15,146 bases of DNA, taken from Spirochaeta sp. (lineage in GTDB: Bacteria; Spirochaetota; Spirochaetia; DSM-27196; Alkalispirochaetaceae). Shown here piece after piece: positions 1-6,699 of the stretch. Below the pieces are notes generated by a model. The model was not told the origin of the DNA. It made no database searches and worked only from the letters and a program-made list of their open reading frames with translations. A program made the position numbers and the translations under genes. Every line of letters begins with the position of its first letter. Position 1 is the stretch's first letter. Location of the stretch: positions 1 through 15,146 of the forward strand of contig SKHA01000023.1 in assembly GCA_007117185.1 (NCBI GenBank), in the 5' to 3' direction.

Positions 1-79
1 GGGTGGTAATGTCGTAAGGTTTTTTATGGCGCAGTTCCTGGAACGCGCCGGTTCTGTCCAGATTCTTGTAATTCAGCAT
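1..79 (-). CDS. pgi: Probable glucose-6-phosphate isomerase, N-terminal fragment (cut by window edge)
   Basis: Only the first 26 codons are in the window; the gene runs leftward off the edge. The peptide begins MLNYKNLD and continues with a FQEL motif, which resembles the N-terminus of spirochaetal (Borrelia-type) glucose-6-phosphate isomerase as I remember it. That enzyme interconverts fructose-6-phosphate and glucose-6-phosphate in the cytoplasm. There are two adjacent ATG codons, at 82-80 and 79-77. The second is chosen because a GGAGG ribosome site (complement of 86-90) lies 6 bases upstream of it and only 3 bases from the first. The gene is divergent from the nucleotidyltransferase at 182. 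With so few residues the name rests on N-terminal similarity alone; another protein starting this way cannot be excluded. Confidence 0.45.
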   Translation of the reverse strand, partial: MLNYKNLDRTGAFQELRHKKPYDITT

Positions 80-99
80 CATGTTCCTCCGCGAAATCC

Positions 100-105
100 A
101 TTATA
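100..105 (-). promoter_or_regulatory. -10 box (TATAAT) for the leftward pgi-like gene
   Basis: A perfect TATAAT lies on the minus strand (complement of 100-105), about 20 bases before the chosen start at 79. No good -35 hexamer is seen 16-18 bases upstream on that strand. Transcription would begin near 93 and give a short leader containing the GGAGG ribosome site. Confidence 0.4.
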
Positions 106-181
106 ACCCAGCCGCAGAGGTGTTGCGACACCCCGGTCTACTGGGATACGGTTAGCTATTGGACAAGAGGAGGATGTGCCC

Positions 182-1105
182 ATGAAACCGACATTGCTGG
201 TTCTTGCCGCGGGTATGGGGAGCCGCTACGGGGGGGTCAAACAGATCGACCCGGTGGGTCCTTCCGGCGAAGCGATCATCGACTTCTCGATTTACGACGC
301 CATCCAGGCGGGTTTTGACCGGGTGATCTTTGTGGTCCGCCAGGAGATCCAGGAGGATGTACGGGAGTTCTTCCGGGGGAAGTTTGACGACCGCCTGCGG
401 ATCGACTTCGTCAATCAGGACCTGCAGGATGTTCCGAAGGGGTTTGAAGTGCCGTCAGAGCGCGGCAAGCCCTGGGGGACGGCGCAGGCTGTCCTGGCTG
501 CTCGCAAACGTATCGACGCACCCTTTGCGGTGATCAACGGTGACGACTTTTACGGCCGACCCGCCCTGGTGGCCATGGCGGACTACCTGCAGGCGTGCCC
601 GGCTGACGGAACGGATTACGCCATGGTGGGCTACCGCCTCGACCGGACCCTGTCGGAGCACGGCACCGTTTCCCGGGGAATTGTGGCTGCAACTGATGAA
701 GGGTGGATGACCGCCATCAAGGAACACCCCCGCCTGGGCTGGGAACGGCAAAAGGGGGTGGACTACCCTGTGGCAAGCTACAACGACGACCAGGCGATCC
801 TGGCCCGCTTCACTGGCGAGGAACCGGTGAGCATGAACCTCTTCGGCTTCACCCCGGCGGCGATTGATCAGCTGAGAACTCAGTTTGCACGGTTTCTTGA
901 GGATCGCGGAGATGATCCGAAAGCGGAGTTCTACATCCCCTACGCAGTCAGCCGTCTCATTCAGGCTTCCGAGGCGCGAATGAAGGTCCTCAAGGCTGAC
1001 TCGGAATGGTTCGGTGTCACCTACCAGGAAGACCGTCCTGCCGTGGTGGCGCGTCTGGCCGCCCTGACACAAGCAAAAGAATACCCCAAACCGCTCTGGC
1101 AGTAA
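182..1105 (+). CDS. NTP_transferase-family sugar nucleotidyltransferase-like protein
   Basis: A 307-residue cytoplasmic protein of the nucleotidyltransferase fold (NTP_transferase family). Residues 9-21 carry the N-terminal nucleotide-binding signature, with the GxGxR core at 11-15 (GMGSR) and Lys20. Residues 119-122 (NGDD) are the expected metal- and sugar-nucleotide-binding aspartate turn. Relatives activate sugar phosphates to NDP-sugars, but this subfamily is uncharacterised as far as I know, so the substrate is open. The ATG at 182 is preferred over the in-frame GTG at 176: AGGAGG (168-173) is 8 bases from the ATG and only 2 from the GTG. The gene is divergent from the pgi-like gene, which suggests a sugar-phosphate context, and convergent with the TPR-like gene ending at 1135. 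The 29-base gap between the two shows no clear terminator. Confidence 0.75.
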   Translation: MKPTLLVLAAGMGSRYGGVKQIDPVGPSGEAIIDFSIYDAIQAGFDRVIFVVRQEIQEDVREFFRGKFDDRLRIDFVNQDLQDVPKGFEVPSERGKPWGTAQAVLAARKRIDAPFAVINGDDFYGRPALVAMADYLQACPADGTDYAMVGYRLDRTLSEHGTVSRGIVAATDEGWMTAIKEHPRLGWERQKGVDYPVASYNDDQAILARFTGEEPVSMNLFGFTPAAIDQLRTQFARFLEDRGDDPKAEFYIPYAVSRLIQASEARMKVLKADSEWFGVTYQEDRPAVVARLAALTQAKEYPKPLWQ

Positions 1106-1134
1106 TCGCTTCAGGAAGGGTCCCGGCGCGCCGT

Positions 1135-2007
1135 CTACGCCCCGAAACGGAACGCAGCGGTTTGCTTCCGCAAGAGGTCCTCGCACCGGGTGGCGCCGGC
1201 CAGGTACTCCGGGTTCTCCGGCATTTCCTGCAACGCCGCCTGATAACAGACCAGGGCCTCCCCGGGGCGGCCCTCCTCCAGGTGGACTTCCGCAACCAGC
1301 CCCTGAATCCAGCACTCCTGCTCGCGTTCCCAGGCGTTGTGGTAGCAGAAGATCGCTTTCGCCGGATGGCGGTGCTCCTGAAAGAGCTGGCCAAGGCGTA
1401 TCCACGCCGTTGAGCGGTCCCGGGCGACGGTACTTCTGGCGGCGGCGCGACGCAGGGCCGCGGCGGATCGCAGAAGGTCCTCCGCAGCGGCGTGTTTCTC
1501 CGCCTCGATGAGCCACGCTCCACCGGTGAACTGTCGCGGGTCGATCAGTCGCTGCCGGGATTGGGCCTCGCGGAAAGCACTCTCAAACAGGTCCAGCTGC
1601 TCACCTGCATCTCCGTCGTGGGGAACATAGGCACGTACCGTTCCGGGTTCCGCCTCGATAATGTGGAACTCCGCTGGTGATTCCTCCAGCATCTCGGCGT
1701 GAAAGTAGCGAAACCCCAGCCAGGGCAGCAGCTCGTGAAACTCCTCCGCGCCTGGTGGCAACTCCGGACACACGGTGGTGATGGAACGGTCACGAAAGGA
1801 GCCCCGGAGCCAGCTGCGACGGGTGAGGGGATGGTCGCGCAGCAGCGCCTTGACGAACCACCAGAACGGGCCAAAGTGGCGATAACGCTCCGGCGTGCTC
1901 AGCAGCTGGGGGATAACGTCCTCAAGCTCCTGCCTGAGGGTTGCTTTGCGGTCCTCCGGGGTGGTCGACGACAGAGCGGCTTCGATCTGGGTTGATGAAA
2001 AAAACAT
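1135..2007 (-). CDS. Uncharacterised protein with C-terminal TPR-like repeats
   Basis: A 290-residue soluble protein that I do not recognise by family. The first 150 residues or so hold a tryptophan- and arginine-rich region (motifs FGPFWWFVKALL and ELLPWLGFRYFHAEM). The C-terminal third looks like two or three tetratricopeptide helices, for example WIRLGQLFQEHRHPAKAIFCYHNAW and the segment around EEGRPGEALVCYQAAL, ending in PENPEYLAGATR. TPR units usually mediate protein-protein contacts. There is no signal peptide or membrane segment. An AGGAG ribosome site (complement of 2013-2017) lies 5 bases before the ATG. It is probably co-transcribed with the 118-residue gene that ends 49 bases upstream. 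Function is unknown. Confidence 0.65.
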   Translation of the reverse strand: MFFSSTQIEAALSSTTPEDRKATLRQELEDVIPQLLSTPERYRHFGPFWWFVKALLRDHPLTRRSWLRGSFRDRSITTVCPELPPGAEEFHELLPWLGFRYFHAEMLEESPAEFHIIEAEPGTVRAYVPHDGDAGEQLDLFESAFREAQSRQRLIDPRQFTGGAWLIEAEKHAAAEDLLRSAAALRRAAARSTVARDRSTAWIRLGQLFQEHRHPAKAIFCYHNAWEREQECWIQGLVAEVHLEEGRPGEALVCYQAALQEMPENPEYLAGATRCEDLLRKQTAAFRFGA

Positions 2008-2056
2008 TGATGCTCCTGAAGAACGTAGTCGGAGAGAAACGCGTCTGAATTGAGTG

Positions 2057-2413
2057 TCAGCTTCGGTCGGCTCGGGAAATGGTTTGCACCAGGTGGTGAA
2101 GCGACTCCGCCAGCTCCTGGGGCAGTTCCTGCCGGAACTCGTCGCGGACCAGGCGCAGCCCCCGATATTCCCTGTCGGTGAGCATCACCGTCCCCTGATC
2201 CATACCCCCCGCTACCAGATCCACCAGGGCCGCAGCGATCTCCTGCGCGCCGTCCATCTGAAACTCCCGCACCAGGCGCCGATAGATCGCACCACCGAGC
2301 TCGGGCAGAGCGATAAAACGTCCCAGGGCGGCTGCGCTTTCCTCAGCGAGAGCGTTGAGGTGTGCCGTTGTCATTTCACGAAGTTCAAGTAAAAAAGCGT
2401 CCCGAGCGGTCAT
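2057..2413 (-). CDS. Small hypothetical protein (118 aa)
   Basis: A mostly helical, acidic, soluble 118-residue protein without cysteines or membrane segments; I do not recognise a family. The centre (YRRLVREFQMDGAQEIAAAL) and C-terminal half look amphipathic and could form a helical bundle. It is the first gene of a likely two-gene minus-strand unit with the TPR-like gene 49 bases downstream. The ATG at 2413 has no good Shine-Dalgarno sequence (only GGGGT directly before it); an in-frame ATG 14 codons further in is no better. A minus-strand extended -10 promoter at 2498-2506 would provide its transcript. The steady downstream arrangement supports a real gene, though with less certainty than its neighbours. 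Confidence 0.5.
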   Translation of the reverse strand: MTARDAFLLELREMTTAHLNALAEESAAALGRFIALPELGGAIYRRLVREFQMDGAQEIAAALVDLVAGGMDQGTVMLTDREYRGLRLVRDEFRQELPQELAESLHHLVQTISRADRS

Positions 2414-2497
2414 ACCCCGACGATACTCGGGGGAGGGACAGGCGTCAACGGCGAACCCCTCAGGTGCAGTTCTTTCTCCCGCTTTATGATATATTCG

Positions 2498-2506
2498 ATT
2501 ATAGCA
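2498..2506 (-). promoter_or_regulatory. Extended -10 promoter (TGCTATAAT), leftward
   Basis: On the minus strand, the complement of 2498-2506 reads TGCTATAAT, a perfect extended -10 (TGnTATAAT). No matching -35 is evident, which is usual for extended -10 promoters. Transcription would start near 2491 and leave a leader of about 78 bases before the ATG at 2413. A second leftward candidate lies closer in: TTGACG (complement of 2443-2448), a 17-base spacer and TATCGT (complement of 2420-2425), which would start almost on the ATG. The site overlaps the ATG of the rightward gene at 2506. Confidence 0.45.
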
Positions 2507-4065
2507 TGCGGAATACTGAACGCTACACGGTCCCGGAAGAGGTGGTGGAACTGCCGGACCTGGAGCAGTATTCCGCCGTTTACCGGGAACTTCCCCTGTT
2601 GCGGCGGATTCTGCTCTGGTTTCGTGTTTGGTTGGGGGGGAAGTCTCTGCCCGCAGTTTTGCGGGAGATGGAGCAACAGCGCCTCATCCACAGCATGCAG
2701 CGCTCCTACTCGGACATTATTGATACGGGAAGTCTGATGCTGCTGGCAGGCTTTTACGAGCCATTGCGGGAAGTCTCCCGCCGGGCCGCCCCCATGCGGG
2801 CGGTTGTGGATGTGATCAACCGTGAAAAACGCACCGCTTTCGTTCTGGGGGTGCTCAAGGTTTCCGAACCTGAGGTCTCTGCTCAGCTTGAAGCAGCGGC
2901 GGAGCTCCCCGAGGAGATTCTGGACAACTACGCCATTACCGCCGCCGAAGCGACAACCCAGTTGCGGCGGCGCATGCAGGAAGCGCTGGATATCCACGCG
3001 GCGCAGATCAAGAAACGGATCGTCCCGGTCCTGCTGGGAGTGCACGGATTTACCGCCCTGGCAAATGTCTCCTGGGAGAGTCTGGTTCCCCCGGCGGATG
3101 CGGTACAGAACCGGATTCCCCTGAAAGCGGTACGGGGCGAGCTTGTGGAGTTACATCGACAGTTGCAGTGGTGCCGGAAATTTCCCGTGGTGGAGGAGCT
3201 TGCCCTTGCTGCGGAGATCGCCTCCAATCGCCTGGGACGGTCTTTTGCGGCGCCACAGGATCTCTGGAAACACCTGGACGCCGCCGATGCTGCCGTTCCC
3301 TTTGAGGACCTGATTCGCATTGCCCTTGAGGAGCCTGGAGCGATCATCCACCCTGCCTCGCACGATGCCGGCCAGTGGTGGCCAGCACTGGGGGAGGAGT
3401 ACCTGCACAATCTGAACGGCGGCCCGGCACTGCTGCGACACCGAACGTTCCGTCTGGAGTCACTGATGCGGGAGGAGTTTGGGGTCAACGCTCCGCCGGT
3501 GACGTGGCTCCCGGTGGCCCTGTACCAACGGAGTGCCGGCGCGCTGCGGCGATTGGCACTGGGTGCGGACTTTCGTCGCACCCGGGTCCTTGCCGGTTCG
3601 ATTTCCCGGGAAGAAAGCCTGCTGTCTCCTATTAACAGAAAGCAACTGCTGGACGCCCACGTTGCGCTGGATCAACACATCGACGAACTGGAATCGTTGA
3701 TTGGAACCGGGGAAAACCGCGGCAAGATCGGTGAGGAGATGAAGCGACTGAACGACAGCACCGGGGACAAGTCCATCATTCGGGTCCAGCTGGCTTCGTT
3801 GATCGGACGCCACCGCCCCCGGGTGCGGGTGCTGCTGGACGATGCCCTGGCGGCGTTGGGGACGATCCAGAACGTGTGTGCCGAGGAATACCGCCCGATA
3901 GCCCGGGCGATGCCCCAGATCGGAACGGTCCTGGCTGAAACCCTTGGCAGCACCTCTCCGGTGACGGTGCTGGACCGGATCGTCCAGCGGTATCCCCTTC
4001 TGGTGGCGGTGCTTCAGGGGCTTGTGGCGATAGAGGACGAGATTACCGCGACCCCGACTCAGTAG
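2506..4065 (+). CDS. Uncharacterised spirochaetal protein (519 aa), possibly DUF5312-like
   Basis: A 519-residue protein of mixed helical character. Residues 30-48 form a hydrophobic, basic stretch (LPLLRRILLWFRVWLGGKS) followed by a conserved-looking FYEPL segment near 83-87. The C-terminal third is rich in heptad-like leucines and acidic and basic pairs, which suggests helical bundles. The overall pattern recalls DUF5312, a spirochaete-specific family of unknown function; this is a memory-based suggestion, not a match I can verify. There is no signal peptide. The frame stays open upstream to 2362, but those codons overlap the divergent 118-residue gene, so ATG 2506 is used. That ATG has no Shine-Dalgarno sequence; AT-rich -10-like boxes at 2485-2490 (TATGAT) and 2490-2495 (TATATT) suggest a very short or absent leader. 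The 3' end overlaps the Nudix gene by 23 bases on the opposite strand. Confidence 0.65.
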   Translation: MRNTERYTVPEEVVELPDLEQYSAVYRELPLLRRILLWFRVWLGGKSLPAVLREMEQQRLIHSMQRSYSDIIDTGSLMLLAGFYEPLREVSRRAAPMRAVVDVINREKRTAFVLGVLKVSEPEVSAQLEAAAELPEEILDNYAITAAEATTQLRRRMQEALDIHAAQIKKRIVPVLLGVHGFTALANVSWESLVPPADAVQNRIPLKAVRGELVELHRQLQWCRKFPVVEELALAAEIASNRLGRSFAAPQDLWKHLDAADAAVPFEDLIRIALEEPGAIIHPASHDAGQWWPALGEEYLHNLNGGPALLRHRTFRLESLMREEFGVNAPPVTWLPVALYQRSAGALRRLALGADFRRTRVLAGSISREESLLSPINRKQLLDAHVALDQHIDELESLIGTGENRGKIGEEMKRLNDSTGDKSIIRVQLASLIGRHRPRVRVLLDDALAALGTIQNVCAEEYRPIARAMPQIGTVLAETLGSTSPVTVLDRIVQRYPLLVAVLQGLVAIEDEITATPTQ

Positions 4066-4600
4066 AATCGCTGACCGGACCCCGAAGGAACAGCTCCATC
4101 GCCTGTCTCAGGGAGGGAAAGGCGATGCGATCCAGCTGCTGCCGGACCTGATCCCGCGACAGGAGCACGAAGCCGGCTATCTCGGTTTCCTGCAGCGATC
4201 CCGGTTCCTCCGTCAGTGTCCCGGTGAAAACCAGATCACAGGTGTTGTAGGTGACCCCGCGGTAATGGTACCGGTTGGGGGCGGAGCAGAGGTAGCGCAG
4301 CTCCTGCGCCTCCAGGCGGATCTCCTCGCGGATCTCCCTGATCAGTGCCTGCTCTGCGCTCTCCCCCGGATCCACGAATCCTCCGGGGAAGTCCAGCATC
4401 CCTTTGGCCGGTTCGTTGGCCCGCTCCAGCAGGAGGACTCTGTCCTGGTACAGCAGAATCGCCCCGCAGGCGGCGGCGGTGTTGTGAAAGAAGACAAAAC
4501 CACAGCTGGGGCAGGTAAAGCGGTTTGAGCTGTTCCATTGCAGATCGCCGGCGCCGCAGGATGGACAATGCTGAAACGGGTGCGGGTGTTCCGTTCTCAT
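4043..4600 (-). CDS. Nudix hydrolase with N-terminal zinc ribbon
   Basis: A 185-residue Nudix-superfamily hydrolase, which would cleave a nucleoside diphosphate linked to another moiety. Residues 12-33 form a zinc ribbon with two CxxC pairs (Cys12/Cys15 and Cys30/Cys33). The Nudix box spans residues 74-96, with Gly74, Glu80, Arg88, Glu89, Glu92 and Glu93 in place; these supply the metal-binding helix. The final glycine of the consensus is Arg95 here. The ribbon-plus-Nudix order resembles NADH pyrophosphatase (NudC) and related proteins, but the NudC-specific tail is not recognisable, so the substrate is unknown. The ATG lies one base after the stop of the EamA gene, and its GGAGG ribosome site is inside that gene's last codons, which points to translational coupling. 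It is the last gene of the minus-strand operon. Confidence 0.85.
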   Translation of the reverse strand: MRTEHPHPFQHCPSCGAGDLQWNSSNRFTCPSCGFVFFHNTAAACGAILLYQDRVLLLERANEPAKGMLDFPGGFVDPGESAEQALIREIREEIRLEAQELRYLCSAPNRYHYRGVTYNTCDLVFTGTLTEEPGSLQETEIAGFVLLSRDQVRQQLDRIAFPSLRQAMELFLRGPVSDSTESGSR

Positions 4601-4601
4601 C

Positions 4602-5543
4602 TCAGCCCTCCGGAGGTACTACTTCGGCAACCACAGCCGGAGCGGCCCTGGGAGACCCGATCAGACGAACCGAGAGCAATACCAGGGCCCCGCCGGCAAG
4701 CTGCAGCGGCGTCAGGCGCTCTCCCAGCAGAATCCACCCGGTGAGGGCGGTGATCAGGGGGATGCCGTTTATGTACAGCGACGCCCGCCCCGCTTCGGCG
4801 TAGCGCAGCGCCCAGTTGTACAGCAGGAACGCCGTCACCGTAGCCCCCACCGCCAGAAACGCCAGAGCTCCCCAGCCAACCGGCGAGAGTCCCCCGAGGG
4901 AGCGCGCCGGGGGTGACTGCATCTGCCAGAGCAGAACAAAGACCCCCGCCCCCCACCACGTCTGCACCACCGTGAGGTTGACCGGGTCGTGGCGCTGGGT
5001 CAGGTTGCGCGCCAGGGTGATGTAGAACGCCGCCGAGATCACCGCCCCCAGGATCAGGAGGATTCCCGGGAGACGACCGGTGGCTATCCCGGAAACAGCC
5101 GTGCCGTCCCCGGTTACCAGCAGGACGATTCCGGCAATGGAGACAACCACCGCGATAACCCCGCCGCGACGGATCGGCTCTCCCAGGAAGATCGCCGCCA
5201 GGACCATCACCGCCAGGGGGATGGTAGCGATAATGAGCGATGCGGTGGTCGCCGGGATCAGACGGATCGCGTAACTCTCGAAGAGGAAGTACGCCACCGG
5301 CTCGGCCAGGGCGGTGAGCGCGATCAGCCCGTGGGTTCGGCGGTCAAATCGCGGGCGCCCCCGCAGAAGCATCACTACTGCCAGCAGGATCGAGGCGATG
5401 AGAAAGCGAATACCCATGTACGTCAGCGGGGTGATCTCAGTCAGCACCAGCTTGGAGGCAACGAACGAGACCCCCCAGAGAACCATGGTGGTGACCATCG
5501 CCAGCTGCACCAGCAGCGGATGTGGTGTTGCCCGGATCGTCAC
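4602..5543 (-). CDS. EamA/DMT-superfamily transporter
   Basis: A 313-residue integral membrane protein with about ten hydrophobic helices in two homologous EamA halves. The first half runs from LLVQLAMVTTMVLWGVSFVA (first helix) to the signature IIATIPLAVMVLAAIFLGEP. The second half ends with YINGIPLITALTGWILLGER and a final helix. DMT transporters of this type are mostly exporters or exchangers of small metabolites, and substrate cannot be read from sequence. The gene starts with GTG at 5543, 7 bases after the stop of the ketopantoate-reductase-like gene. The GTG is preferred because the next ATG would cut into the first helix. The ribosome site is weak, so translation probably depends on coupling to the upstream gene. 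Confidence 0.85.
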   Translation of the reverse strand: MTIRATPHPLLVQLAMVTTMVLWGVSFVASKLVLTEITPLTYMGIRFLIASILLAVVMLLRGRPRFDRRTHGLIALTALAEPVAYFLFESYAIRLIPATTASLIIATIPLAVMVLAAIFLGEPIRRGGVIAVVVSIAGIVLLVTGDGTAVSGIATGRLPGILLILGAVISAAFYITLARNLTQRHDPVNLTVVQTWWGAGVFVLLWQMQSPPARSLGGLSPVGWGALAFLAVGATVTAFLLYNWALRYAEAGRASLYINGIPLITALTGWILLGERLTPLQLAGGALVLLSVRLIGSPRAAPAVVAEVVPPEG

Positions 5544-5550
5544 GAGGCGC

Positions 5551-6489
5551 TCACCCGCTCTTTCGGGCGAGCAGTTCCCCCGGCAGCAGCGCCCGGTAGA
5601 TCACCTGCGCCGCCGGCGTGGCAACCCCTGCCTGAGCGCCAAGGCGCACAATCGCCCCGGTCTGGGATTCCAGCTCCGAGGGGAGCCCCTGCATCACATC
5701 CCGCTGCATCGACGCGGTCCCGCTCTCGTTCAGGGAGTCCACAAACGCCATGGTGTCCTGGTGAACCCTCTCTGGCAGATCAACACCCCGGGCGCGTCCC
5801 ACCGCCAGGACCTCATCCAGGACCTGCAGCAGAAGCTGCCGGGACTCCGGGTTGGTCCGCAGGGGCCCCACAGGGACCCGGGCCACCGAAGCCACACTGC
5901 TCCAGGACGAGATAAAGACGAACTTGCGCCAGATCGCGCTCTGGATATCCTCGGGAATGTCCGCTTTCACGGCGCTACAGGACTGAAACAACTGCAGCAG
6001 CTGCTCAACCCGCTCGGACCGGCTGTTGTCCAGCTCGCCGAAGCGCACCACCGGCTCCACCCCGGCATGGCGAACGCGCCCCGGCGCCACCACCATGCTG
6101 ACAATCGCGCACAGCCCCCCCAGCACGTGCTCCCTCCCCAACACCGGCGCCAGAATTTCCGCCGCTTCCACCCCATTCTGCAGGGGCAGCACCATCGTGC
6201 CGGGCCCCACCAGGGGCTTCACCGCCTGCGCCGCCTCCGGAAGCTGCCACGCCTTTACCCCCAGAACGACCAGATCAACCGGGCCGACCTCCCCGGGGCG
6301 GTCCGTCGCCGCCGCAGCCGCCGGGGCCACCGTAAAATCGCCGGCGATACTCTCCACCTGCAGCCCCTCCCGGCGGATCGCTTCCAGGTGCGCCCCCCGG
6401 GCGATAAAGGTCACGTCCGCCCCCGCCTGAGCCAGGCGCCCACCGAAATACCCGCCGACACCACCGGTCCCGTAGATCGCAATTCGCAT
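5551..6489 (-). CDS. panE: 2-dehydropantoate 2-reductase family (ketopantoate reductase)
   Basis: A 312-residue NADPH-dependent reductase. The N-terminus holds the Rossmann motif GTGGVGGYFGG (residues 7-17). Lys79 (GVKAWQ), Asn105 (QNGVE), Lys189 (IWRKF) and Glu272 (PSELE) align by eye with the nucleotide- and substrate-binding residues of E. coli PanE. The length is normal for the family (about 300). In coenzyme A synthesis PanE reduces ketopantoate to pantoate, but the family contains many paralogues with other 2-oxo-acid substrates, so the exact reaction is inferred. The start is the ATG at 6489, directly before the Rossmann strand, with AAGGGAG 11 bases upstream. The in-frame ATG at 6519 has no ribosome site and would add ten unconserved residues. 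It leads the operon with the EamA transporter and Nudix hydrolase. Confidence 0.75.
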   Translation of the reverse strand: MRIAIYGTGGVGGYFGGRLAQAGADVTFIARGAHLEAIRREGLQVESIAGDFTVAPAAAAATDRPGEVGPVDLVVLGVKAWQLPEAAQAVKPLVGPGTMVLPLQNGVEAAEILAPVLGREHVLGGLCAIVSMVVAPGRVRHAGVEPVVRFGELDNSRSERVEQLLQLFQSCSAVKADIPEDIQSAIWRKFVFISSWSSVASVARVPVGPLRTNPESRQLLLQVLDEVLAVGRARGVDLPERVHQDTMAFVDSLNESGTASMQRDVMQGLPSELESQTGAIVRLGAQAGVATPAAQVIYRALLPGELLARKSG

Positions 6490-6536
6490 TGTTGTACCGT
6501 CTCCCTTCTGGATGTTCATGTTTTGAATGGTTCACC

Positions 6537-6557
6537 AGTATACCCCGGATCGCCGGG
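6537..6557 (-). promoter_or_regulatory. -10 box and inverted repeat upstream of the panE-like operon
   Basis: The minus strand carries TATACT (complement of 6537-6542), a 5/6 match to the -10 consensus, which would start transcription about 41 bases before the ATG at 6489. Immediately upstream is the inverted repeat CCCGG-ATCG-CCGGG (6544-6557), which could be an operator or a chance GC repeat. No good -35 hexamer is visible. The site lies in the divergent panE-mtlA spacer. Confidence 0.3.
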
Positions 6558-6699
6558 ATGATCTCCTGCCAAACCGATCCTCTTCCCGGGTTTATGCCAA
6601 ATGACAGGTGCGGCGCAGCTGCCGGATTCATGGTGCTTTTTGTTGCGCCCTGGGGGAAACGACCGCAGCATGGAATCAATTCAATAACGAGGAGGCTGT
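6558..6699 (+). promoter_or_regulatory. Upstream control region of the mannitol operon
   Basis: No gene lies between 6490 and 6699, the divergent spacer between the panE-like gene and mtlA. On the mtl side I see a 5-base inverted repeat AAACC/GGTTT with a 13-base loop within about 6574-6596, and the perfect palindrome GCAGCTGC (6615-6622) nested in CGGC/GCCG arms (6611-6624). Either could be an operator for the MtlR-type activator encoded in the operon. No strong -35/-10 pair is visible, which fits an activator-dependent promoter. The AGGAGG ribosome site at 6690-6695 lies 4 bases before the mtlA ATG. Confidence 0.35.

Noticed and set aside
2362..2505. N-terminal extension of the 519-residue protein
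   Set aside because: The added codons are highly basic, lie antisense to the 118-residue gene and cover its promoter region. ATG 2506 is the better start although it lacks a ribosome site.
5314..6561. A plus-strand open frame (415 codons) across the panE-like gene
   Set aside because: It has His/Arg/Pro-rich composition, no ribosome site, and is antisense to a well-supported reductase.
6631..6648. Possible sigma-54 promoter (TGG...TTGC) upstream of mtlA
   Set aside because: The GG and GC elements are 11 bases apart instead of the strict 10, the rest of the consensus is poor, and the activator in the operon is of the MtlR type, with no sigma-54 AAA+ domain.
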